Assembly: GCA_017515795.1 (NCBI GenBank)
Contig: JAFWEE010000016.1
Location: 1-40,403 of the forward strand
Length of the DNA: 40,403 bases
Direction: 5' to 3'
DNA from: Bacilli bacterium
GTDB taxonomy: Bacteria > Bacillota_I > Bacilli_A > RF39 > UBA660
Shown: piece by piece, positions 33,481 through 40,403 of the stretch
Layout of the letters: each line of letters begins with the position of its first letter
How positions within the stretch are numbered: the stretch's first letter is position 1
Notes under the pieces: generated by a model
What the model saw: the letters and a program-made list of their open reading frames with translations, nothing else
What the model was told of the DNA's origin: nothing
Database searches by the model: none
Position numbers and translations under genes: made by a program

Positions 33481-35185
33481 GAAAGATAATATTATAGAAG
33501 TTGAAGGACAAAAGACTGGTAAGAATTATAGTTATGAATATGTACTTCCAACTTTAGAGGTAATAAATAAAAGAGTAAGTAATTTTATTAATAATCATAA
33601 AGGTATGTCTGATATAGATATAGTAGGGTTTACTTCTCTTGGATATCCTTTAAATGAAATAAAAATAGGTAATGGACCAAAAGATTTATTTATAGTTGGA
33701 GGAACCCATAGTAATGAAATAATAGCAGTTGATGTTATTTCACAGTTCTTAGAACATTTTGATGAATTTGATAGTTCATTATTAAATGATGTAACTATTC
33801 ATATTATTCCAATTCAAAATCCTGAGGGATATAGAGTTTTAGATTCTCTAATGACTGAAGTAAATGGCTATATAGAGAGAAATGCTTTAGATTTAGAAGA
33901 ATTCTGCCATGATTATTATATTAATTATAGAACTGATGATTTAATATTTAAATCATTCAAAGAAATGAATAAGTTTATGACAGATGAGAACTTTATTGTT
34001 CACTATAGAGATTATATAATTAATAATGAAGCTTATGGAAGACTTCATGAAAATAATGCACTTCCAAGATTAAATAAACAATTTCCATATCTTCAAGAAG
34101 ATGGAGAAGCTCTAATGCTTACATTTGATCAAGCTATATTAAGAATAGATCCAACATTACCATTAGATAAATATTTATATAATGTAAGAACTATTATTAT
34201 GGATACTATTAATAAACTTGATTTAAATAATAAACATGATATTGCATTAAAAATATATTTAGAAATGCTTTCATCATCACTTGTTAAACCACTTACATTA
34301 ATTAATTTAAATACAATTACTAAATTACATCAAAATCAATTAAAACAAGTATCTATGAATGCTTATAATACTTTAAAAAATGAAATAGAAGAAGAAATAA
34401 AAGATGATCCTAAATTAAAAATAGATTTTGAAAAGAGTTATTTATTTACTTGTACTGAAAAGCAAGCTCATACTATTATGGTACAATTTGCATCTAATAT
34501 TATTGATGGAGTTAATTTAAATGGTAATACTCCATATAGTCCTGGTATAGACGCTATTAGAAGTGGTAATGAAGTATATGATTCAAGAGGACCATTATCA
34601 AATATTAGAAATTATTCTAAAGAGGGACCTCTTGGTAGTTCTATTCCAGATGAAAGAAAAGCATTTGGAATAATAAATGAAGAAAATATAGATTTTGTGA
34701 ATGAAAACAAAATATTACTTAGTTTATTAAATAAATCTATGGAATCCGATACATATGGTGGATGTATTTTATGCCATGGTACAGGTGGGCTTTTATACTA
34801 TAAACCAAACGAAGAATTAACTAAAAATAATTATTTAAACATTATAGAATCAAATGAAGATTTAGTAGACTCAATGCAAAATGCTATAGATGGTTCTATT
34901 GAAGACTTAGATCCAGAAAGATATGAAATGTTAATGCTTAAAGGTAAGCATTATTATTCTAAAAGACAAGAAGCTGATAAAACAGGCTTTGGAGATTTCT
35001 TAAGATCTAAGTTTCCAAAAGTAATAATGTATGAAAACTCTGTTATGGGTGGTAATCCATTTTCTCCATATGGAGATAAAGAAAACTATGTAAGAACTGT
35101 AAATTGCTTCTTAAAAGCAATAGAGGCTGCATGTAAGAATGTTAGTTTAGTTAAAAAGAATACAGATGAGGTATTAACAAAATAA
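33467..35185 (+). CDS. M14-family zinc carboxypeptidase-like protein with large insertion, 572 aa
   Basis: The zinc motif HxxE is THSNEI (His81, Glu84), followed by substrate-binding PIQNPEGY. The third zinc ligand is probably His437 in ILCHGTGG, and a catalytic Glu is likely in VIMYENSVMGG (Glu523). The gap between the first and third zinc ligands is about 355 residues instead of the usual ~120, so an insertion of roughly 220 mainly helical residues separates the motifs. No signal peptide: it is cytoplasmic. GGAG lies within the end of murE, 14 bases of coding overlap. A cytoplasmic M14 beside MurE would suit trimming or recycling of murein peptides, as MpaA does with D-Glu-mDAP links; this is inference. 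Alternatively it cuts other peptides. Confidence 0.8.
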   Translation: MKINKKDNIIEVEGQKTGKNYSYEYVLPTLEVINKRVSNFINNHKGMSDIDIVGFTSLGYPLNEIKIGNGPKDLFIVGGTHSNEIIAVDVISQFLEHFDEFDSSLLNDVTIHIIPIQNPEGYRVLDSLMTEVNGYIERNALDLEEFCHDYYINYRTDDLIFKSFKEMNKFMTDENFIVHYRDYIINNEAYGRLHENNALPRLNKQFPYLQEDGEALMLTFDQAILRIDPTLPLDKYLYNVRTIIMDTINKLDLNNKHDIALKIYLEMLSSSLVKPLTLINLNTITKLHQNQLKQVSMNAYNTLKNEIEEEIKDDPKLKIDFEKSYLFTCTEKQAHTIMVQFASNIIDGVNLNGNTPYSPGIDAIRSGNEVYDSRGPLSNIRNYSKEGPLGSSIPDERKAFGIINEENIDFVNENKILLSLLNKSMESDTYGGCILCHGTGGLLYYKPNEELTKNNYLNIIESNEDLVDSMQNAIDGSIEDLDPERYEMLMLKGKHYYSKRQEADKTGFGDFLRSKFPKVIMYENSVMGGNPFSPYGDKENYVRTVNCFLKAIEAACKNVSLVKKNTDEVLTK

Positions 35186-35204
35186 ATAGAAATGAGGTGA
35201 TAAA

Positions 35205-36968
35205 ATGGAAAAATCAAAAGAGGTTATTTTAGATAACGCTAAAAATTATTTGAATACTTTACTTGATGATATTAAAACAGAATACGATAATATTAGAGAA
35301 TTTATAAATAATTATGTTGATAATAATAATGAAGAAGATGATGTTGATTCCATTTATACTCCTCAAATAAAAAGAAAATTAGATAAAATAAAGGAATTTG
35401 AAGAAAAAGGTCAAAAATCATTAGGTCAAATATATAAAACGTTAGAAAGAGAAGAAATTGCTATTGGTAGGGTACTAGGATACAATCCTTTAATGGGAGA
35501 TGCTAAAGGATTTGTTCCATTGATGCAAAGTGTATGCTTGATAGATCCAAAAAAATCATATGAGACTATTTTAATTGTTAGTAAGATTTCAGGATTAGAT
35601 TATCCATTTAGTCAATCAGATTTTATAAAGTATAATGATGCAGTAGTAAAAGCTTTTGCTGCTCAGCAAGATGCATTAACTTATGATGAAACAGATTATA
35701 TTCCAGAAATGGATCATGTTAAAATAATGAGAAGTGTTCAAGATGCACTTAAAAAGTATGATTTTGATACATTTTTTGATAAGAATTTCAATTTTGTAGA
35801 GAAAGCTATAGCAATTATTGAAGATAAAAAAATAGATTATACTAAATCCATTCAAGATGAAAGAGTAAATCAATTAAATATAAGAAAGCAAGAAAAAGAA
35901 AATGAACTAAAAGAATATAATGAAAGAGTAATCTTTTTAGATAACAAAAGAAAACAAGCAAAAGAAACTCTTAACCTTATATCTGAATATGAAACTTCTT
36001 TGGATCCAGATTTGTATAAAACTATAATTCATAATTTATTAGAACTGGATGCTATTAGTTATAGACAGGCTAAAATAAATACATATGAACAAAATTCAAT
36101 GGAAATTATTAATGACCCAGATGATGTAAATAATATTATTGATAATTTAGATATTACAATCAAAGCACCAAGTGAAGCAAAAGAATTATTAGAAAAACCT
36201 GCTAAAGAATTAGATGCAGATTATTTTAGAAATCCTGATGCAGAAAATATTATTTGTTTTCTTGGAGAAACTGGAGATACTATTATTGAAGATCTTTATA
36301 GACACTTTGATAATTCAACTAGAAAACCAGTATTAAAAGAATTAATAAGCTTATTTGAAAGTTTATCTGTTGGTAAAGAACATTCGAGTCAACTAGGAAG
36401 TTATCCAAAAGAAACAACTGAAAATAGAAAAACAACTACTTTACTAAAAGCACCATTTAGATTCCAATATAGAAGATATGGTGTAAGTAAAGATGATTAT
36501 AGAATACATGCTATTACTAAAAGATCCTCAATACTTCAAGAATTAGGATATGGTAATGGTAATATTATATTCTTTGGTTCTATTGGATATAATGATGATA
36601 AGAAAAAGAGTTTTTCATATAGTAGAGTTGGTGCAAGAGCAATTGAATCATTTCCTGCTTCTGGTGAAAAAGCTATATTAAAATCAAATTTTAATGATAT
36701 TGAACATATATTAAGAAGATATATTCCTGTAAATTTATTATGCGATGAAGATAAAACAAAATTTGAACGTGGCAAATTTAGAGGAGTAAATAAAAAATTA
36801 AATAAAGATAGATCAATAGAACGTAATCAATATGTTTTATTTGATGAATTAGAAAACCAAAGTAAAGAAAATGTTAGACTATATTTAAATAAATATTTTA
36901 TAGAACAAACAAATATTATGTTTAAAATAATAGAAGACTATAAAAGAAGGGATAATACTCTTGATTAA
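35205..36968 (+). CDS. Unrecognised protein with coiled coil and C-terminal beta-rich domain, 587 aa
   Basis: No family recognised. The N-terminal ~210 residues are helical and charged, and residues about 218-255 form a coiled coil (rich in E, K, Q). Residues 300-410 are mixed. Residues about 420-500, with FRFQYRRYG, RIHAITKR, NIIFFGSIGYNDDKKK and FSYSRVG, look like a beta-rich module. No signal peptide or membrane segment. GAGGTGAT precedes ATG. It lies 19 bases after the M14 gene and overlaps hemW by 8 bases, so it is part of the lepA-murE run. The role is unknown; its operon suggests wall or translation functions, but that is only context. Confidence 0.78.
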   Translation: MEKSKEVILDNAKNYLNTLLDDIKTEYDNIREFINNYVDNNNEEDDVDSIYTPQIKRKLDKIKEFEEKGQKSLGQIYKTLEREEIAIGRVLGYNPLMGDAKGFVPLMQSVCLIDPKKSYETILIVSKISGLDYPFSQSDFIKYNDAVVKAFAAQQDALTYDETDYIPEMDHVKIMRSVQDALKKYDFDTFFDKNFNFVEKAIAIIEDKKIDYTKSIQDERVNQLNIRKQEKENELKEYNERVIFLDNKRKQAKETLNLISEYETSLDPDLYKTIIHNLLELDAISYRQAKINTYEQNSMEIINDPDDVNNIIDNLDITIKAPSEAKELLEKPAKELDADYFRNPDAENIICFLGETGDTIIEDLYRHFDNSTRKPVLKELISLFESLSVGKEHSSQLGSYPKETTENRKTTTLLKAPFRFQYRRYGVSKDDYRIHAITKRSSILQELGYGNGNIIFFGSIGYNDDKKKSFSYSRVGARAIESFPASGEKAILKSNFNDIEHILRRYIPVNLLCDEDKTKFERGKFRGVNKKLNKDRSIERNQYVLFDELENQSKENVRLYLNKYFIEQTNIMFKIIEDYKRRDNTLD

Positions 36969-38022
36969 GTCATGTTATATACATATTCCTTTTTGTAAAA
37001 AAATATGTTCATATTGTGATTTTTGTAAGATATATTATAATGAATTATTTATAAATAAATATTTAGATTCTTTAGAAAATGAAATAAATACTTTTTATAA
37101 AGGAGATACATTAGATACTATTTATATAGGTGGAGGAACCCCATCATCACTTAGTATTAATGAACTTAATAGATTATTTGATATATTAAATAAATTAAAT
37201 AGAAGTAATAGTATTGAGTTTACAATTGAGTGCAATATAGAAGATATTTCAAAAGATAAACTTCAATTATTTAAATCTAATGGAATAAACAGATTAAGTA
37301 TTGGAGTTGAATCCTTTAACGAAGATAATCTTAAGTTTATGGAAAGACCATCTATAGATATAAATAAAATAAATTTAGCTAAGAAGTATTTTAATAATAT
37401 TAATATAGATTTAATATATGCTCTTCCAAATGAAACATTAGATATATTAAATAATGATTTAGATAAAGTATTATCTTTAGATGTTAAACATATATCTATA
37501 TATTCTTTAATAGTAGAACCTAATACTAAAATAAAAGATATTAAACCTATTAATGAAGATATTGATTATGAAATGTATAAACTTATTTGTAATAGATTAA
37601 AAGATTTTAATCATTATGAAATAAGTAATTTTGCAAAAGAGGGTTATGAATCTAAACATAATCTAACATATTGGAATAACGAAGAGTATTACGGTTTTGG
37701 TCTAGGGGTCTCTGGTTATATTAATAATATTAGATATACTAATACTAAGAGTATTAATCATTATATAAAGAATAATTATAATAGAGATGAAGAAGTACTT
37801 TTAAAAGAAGATAAAGAAAAATATGAATTAATACTTGGTTTTAGGAAACTTAAGGGCATTAATTTAATAGTTTATAAGAATAAATATAATAAAGATTTAT
37901 TAGATAATCAAAAAATAAATAAACTGCTAAATGAGAATAAATTAGTTATAAGAGATAATCATATATGTATTTGTGAAGATTATATTTATTTACAAAACTC
38001 TTTACTAATAGAACTTATATAA
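36961..38022 (+). CDS. hemW: Radical SAM heme chaperone HemW-like, 353 aa
   Basis: Related to the oxygen-independent coproporphyrinogen III oxidase family. YIHIPFC plus the CxxxCxxC iron-sulfur motif (Cys12, Cys16, Cys19, then Cys22) and YIGGGTPS are the hallmarks; RLSIGVESFNEDNL and DLIYALPNET also match. HemW-type proteins bind heme and are not the oxidase itself, and no other heme gene is nearby. Family length is ~375, so this one is slightly short. Start is TTG 36961, overlapping the previous gene by 8 bases, with AGAAGGG about 10 bases before. The hemW-hrcA neighbourhood is typical. Confidence 0.92.
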   Translation: MIKSCYIHIPFCKKICSYCDFCKIYYNELFINKYLDSLENEINTFYKGDTLDTIYIGGGTPSSLSINELNRLFDILNKLNRSNSIEFTIECNIEDISKDKLQLFKSNGINRLSIGVESFNEDNLKFMERPSIDINKINLAKKYFNNINIDLIYALPNETLDILNNDLDKVLSLDVKHISIYSLIVEPNTKIKDIKPINEDIDYEMYKLICNRLKDFNHYEISNFAKEGYESKHNLTYWNNEEYYGFGLGVSGYINNIRYTNTKSINHYIKNNYNRDEEVLLKEDKEKYELILGFRKLKGINLIVYKNKYNKDLLDNQKINKLLNENKLVIRDNHICICEDYIYLQNSLLIELI

Positions 38023-38056
38023 TGTATAATTATAAAAAGAATAGAGGGTGATATAT

Positions 38057-38410
38057 TTGGACAATTTAGAAAATAGTGATAAGAATATATCACTACCTTT
38101 TGATGCTTTAGAAACTGATGAAGAAATAGAAGTTTTAGAGGATCCTAGAAGGTCTGCTAAAGAAGTTATAAAGGATACTGCTTCTAGTATTCAAAATAAA
38201 GCATCTGAAATAAAGGAGAATATTCAAAATCAAGATATATATGAAACTAATATAGATATACCTATAATAAAGGCAACAGAAAAACCTAAAAAGAAAATGG
38301 AAAAAGTTTTAAAGATTCAAATAGCACTAATAGTATTATGGGTTGTATTAACACTTAGCTTATACCTATTTGGTTATGAATTATTTGAACCATTTATACC
38401 AATAAATTAG
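38057..38410 (+). CDS. Small membrane protein with cytoplasmic N-terminus, 117 aa
   Basis: No family recognised. Residues 1-80 are acidic-to-mixed and mostly helical, with ASSIQNKASEIKENIQNQ resembling amphipathic YtxH-like repeats. One membrane helix at about 85-107 (IQIALIVLWVVLTLSLYLF) precedes a short C-terminal tail. I choose TTG 38057 as start, since AGGGTGAT lies 4 bases before it as for many genes here; GTG 38048 is part of that RBS. It lies between hemW and the CIRCE element and probably ends the lepA-hemW run. Confidence 0.65.
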   Translation: MDNLENSDKNISLPFDALETDEEIEVLEDPRRSAKEVIKDTASSIQNKASEIKENIQNQDIYETNIDIPIIKATEKPKKKMEKVLKIQIALIVLWVVLTLSLYLFGYELFEPFIPIN

Positions 38411-38424
38411 TAAGAAAATGTAAA

Positions 38425-38451
38425 TTAGCACTTAACTATTGACAGTGCTAA
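38425..38451 (+). promoter_or_regulatory. CIRCE operator of the hrcA operon
   Basis: TTAGCACTT (38425-38433) - 9 bases - CAGTGCTAA (38443-38451). Eight of nine positions in each arm match the consensus TTAGCACTC-N9-GAGTGCTAA; only the innermost pair differs. HrcA should bind it and release it under heat stress. The stem followed by TTTTTTATTTT may also help terminate the upstream transcript. Confidence 0.93.
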
Positions 38452-38467
38452 TTTTTTATTTTATAAT
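38439..38467 (+). promoter_or_regulatory. Consensus promoter of hrcA-grpE-dnaK
   Basis: Perfect TTGACA (38439-38444), 17-base spacer, perfect TATAAT (38462-38467). The -35 box lies inside CIRCE, so bound HrcA would block polymerase. Confidence 0.9.
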
Positions 38468-38491
38468 TGTAATTGTGTTAGAGGTGATTTA

Positions 38492-39466
38492 ATGCTTGAT
38501 ACTAGAAAAGAGAATATATTAAAACTTATAGTTGAAGAGTATATCAAGAATATTAGACCAGTAGGATCTAAGAGTATATGTGATACATTAAATGTTTCAT
38601 CTGCTACTATTAGAAATGAAATGATGGCACTAGAAAATGAAGGCTACTTAGAAAAAACACATACATCTTCTGGTAGAGTTCCATCTGAAAAGGGTTATAG
38701 ATATTATGTAGATAATATTATGAAACCTAAAGATATAACTGGTGAAGATATGTTAAAACTTCAAACAATCTTTAATAATAATCAATTAGCATTATCAAAT
38801 ACAATAGAAAAAAGTTTAAGTATAATATCTGAAATGACTAACTATACAGCAGTTGTTTTAGAAAATAAAGGTGTTAATGATGATCTTAAAGAGGTATCTA
38901 TTCTTCCTATTAGTGAAGAAAAAGTAGTTGCCTTAGTAGTTACATCATCAGGACATGTAGAAAATAAGACTATAGATATTAAAAATACTAATTTAGATGA
39001 CGTTAAAAAGATTGTAGAACTTATTAATAAATTAATTGTTGGTACTCCAATAAATGAAGTATCTAGCAAATTAGAGTTTGAAATTAAACCAATTATTGGT
39101 CAATATATTATGAACTATGAAATGGTTTATTCTGCGTTCTATAATGCATTTAATGATTTTAAAGATAACAAAGATGAAGTTATTATTAAAGGTAGAGATA
39201 AAATACTTCAATTACCTGAATTTAATAATGTAAATGATCTAAAGAAAGTAATTACTGCTTTAGATGAAGATAAAATTAAACATCTAAAAGAAGAATCTGA
39301 AGATATAAATATTTATATTGGTAAAGAGAATGAATTAGATGAAAATTTATCTGTTATTAAAACAAAAATAGGTGATAGTACTCTAGCTATAGTAGGGCCA
39401 AAGAGAATGGATTATGACTTTGTTGTAGGTCTTATGGAATACATTAAGAATAATATTGAGAGGTAA
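38492..39466 (+). CDS. hrcA: Heat-inducible transcription repressor HrcA, 324 aa
   Basis: A repressor that binds CIRCE and controls class I heat-shock genes. The winged helix includes VGSKSICDTLNVSSATIRNEM and LEKTHTSSGRVPSEKGYRYYVD. The rest is the GAF-like and inserted domains. Length 324 is normal. GAGGTGAT precedes ATG by 5 bases. It auto-regulates through the CIRCE element just upstream. grpE follows after 2 bases with its RBS GAGGTAAT in the hrcA tail. Confidence 0.97.
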   Translation: MLDTRKENILKLIVEEYIKNIRPVGSKSICDTLNVSSATIRNEMMALENEGYLEKTHTSSGRVPSEKGYRYYVDNIMKPKDITGEDMLKLQTIFNNNQLALSNTIEKSLSIISEMTNYTAVVLENKGVNDDLKEVSILPISEEKVVALVVTSSGHVENKTIDIKNTNLDDVKKIVELINKLIVGTPINEVSSKLEFEIKPIIGQYIMNYEMVYSAFYNAFNDFKDNKDEVIIKGRDKILQLPEFNNVNDLKKVITALDEDKIKHLKEESEDINIYIGKENELDENLSVIKTKIGDSTLAIVGPKRMDYDFVVGLMEYIKNNIER

Positions 39467-39468
39467 TA

Positions 39469-39969
39469 ATGGAACAAGAAGAAATAAAAGAAACTAAAAA
39501 AGAAAAGAAATCTAAAGAAAAAGAATTAATTGAAGCACTAAACCTAAAAGTAAAAGAATTAGAAGATAAAAACCTAAGAATAAGTGCTGAAATGATTAAT
39601 TCTTTAAGAAGGAAAGATGAAGATAATGCTAGAGTTATGAAGTATGCTAATGAATCATTAATAATTGATTTATTAACTACTATAGATAACTTTGAAAGAG
39701 CTTTAAATATAGAAACTTCTAATGAAGATATTACTAACTATCAAAAAGGTATGAAAATGATTTATGATAGTTTAATTAATACATTAAGTAAATATGAAGT
39801 ATCAGTAATTGATGCTTTAGATAAAGAATTTGATCCTACATATCATCAAGCAGTGATGACTGAAAAGGTAGAGGGAAAGAATTCAGGTATCGTAATAGAA
39901 GTACTTCAAAAAGGATATATTTATAAAGATAAAGTAATTAGGCCAGCAATGGTTAAAGTTAGTGAGTAA
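39469..39969 (+). CDS. grpE: Nucleotide exchange factor GrpE, 166 aa
   Basis: The DnaK nucleotide exchange factor. The long N-terminal helix (Lys/Glu-rich, 1-50) dimerises, and the C-terminal beta domain is marked by FDPTYHQAVMTEKVEGKN and KGYIYKDKVIRPAMVKVS. Length is a little under the usual 180-200. Between hrcA and dnaK as in most Firmicutes. Confidence 0.96.
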   Translation: MEQEEIKETKKEKKSKEKELIEALNLKVKELEDKNLRISAEMINSLRRKDEDNARVMKYANESLIIDLLTTIDNFERALNIETSNEDITNYQKGMKMIYDSLINTLSKYEVSVIDALDKEFDPTYHQAVMTEKVEGKNSGIVIEVLQKGYIYKDKVIRPAMVKVSE

Positions 39970-39980
39970 AGGAGAAATGA

Positions 39981-40403
<423 letters not shown>

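Noticed and set aside
36462-36640. RelE/ParE-like toxin fold in the C-terminal part of the 587-aa protein
   Set aside because: A weak impression from a beta-rich segment. No catalytic residues, antitoxin gene or size fit, so not claimed.

Overview
The window comes from a very AT-rich, low-G+C member of the Firmicutes, most likely a compact-genome member of the Bacilli (RF39/Erysipelotrichales/Mollicutes-adjacent type; this placement is inference). The signs are Shine-Dalgarno sites of the AGGAGG and AGGTGAT type, sigma-A-like promoters with 17-base spacers, a CIRCE-hrcA-grpE-dnaK locus, an rnc-smc pair, YmfF/YmfH peptidases and YidD. The code is the standard bacterial one: tryptophan is TGG throughout, and TGA ends at least two genes (yidD and the triosephosphate isomerase gene). 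MurE carries a DNPR motif, which points to a meso-diaminopimelate cell wall.

Layout. 1-2.6 kb: the 3' end of efp, an isolated tRNA-Arg, and three unrecognised genes. 2.8-6.8 kb: an AMP-binding acyl-CoA synthetase-like gene, then a membrane hybrid histidine kinase followed by a small anchored extracytoplasmic protein. 6.9-10.1 kb: an inactive/active M16 peptidase pair and a thymidylate kinase-like gene. 10.1-11.5 kb (minus): an HD phosphohydrolase and a methyltransferase. 11.6-13.6 kb: a 647-residue protein built from eight near-regular 55-57-residue repeats, the most novel-looking gene here. 13.6-14.1 kb: tRNA-Lys, -Ile, -Glu and -Ser. 14.2-15.2 kb (minus): yidD and a ZnuA-like lipoprotein that has lost its metal-binding histidines. 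15.3-18.3 kb: a membrane-anchored clostripain-family peptidase and a zinc-ribbon membrane protein. 18.4-23.7 kb: rnc, a short-armed smc, an unknown gene, a one-domain IMPACT/YigZ protein and a small repeat protein. 23.8-28.9 kb: uvrC, mutL, a short tpiA-like gene and miaA. 28.9-30.1 kb (minus): an anchored transglutaminase-like protein and rpsT. 30.2-38.4 kb: lepA, murE, a zinc carboxypeptidase, an unknown 587-residue protein, hemW and a small membrane protein. 38.4 kb to the end: CIRCE, hrcA, grpE and the start of dnaK.

Most of the window is housekeeping: translation (efp, lepA, rpsT, miaA, tRNAs), repair (uvrC, mutL), chromosome and RNA maintenance (smc, rnc), wall synthesis (murE, perhaps with its M14 partner) and heat shock. 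Intergenic space is very tight. Terminator hairpins commonly share bases with stop codons, and downstream promoter -35 boxes often sit in or directly after the previous terminator. I saw no insertion sequence, prophage, CRISPR array or conventional defence operon. No gap longer than about 300 bases lacks an annotated feature. The best candidates for undescribed biology are the eight-repeat protein, the ligand-less ZnuA-like lipoprotein, the MurE-overlapping M14 peptidase and the uncharacterised 587-residue gene after it.
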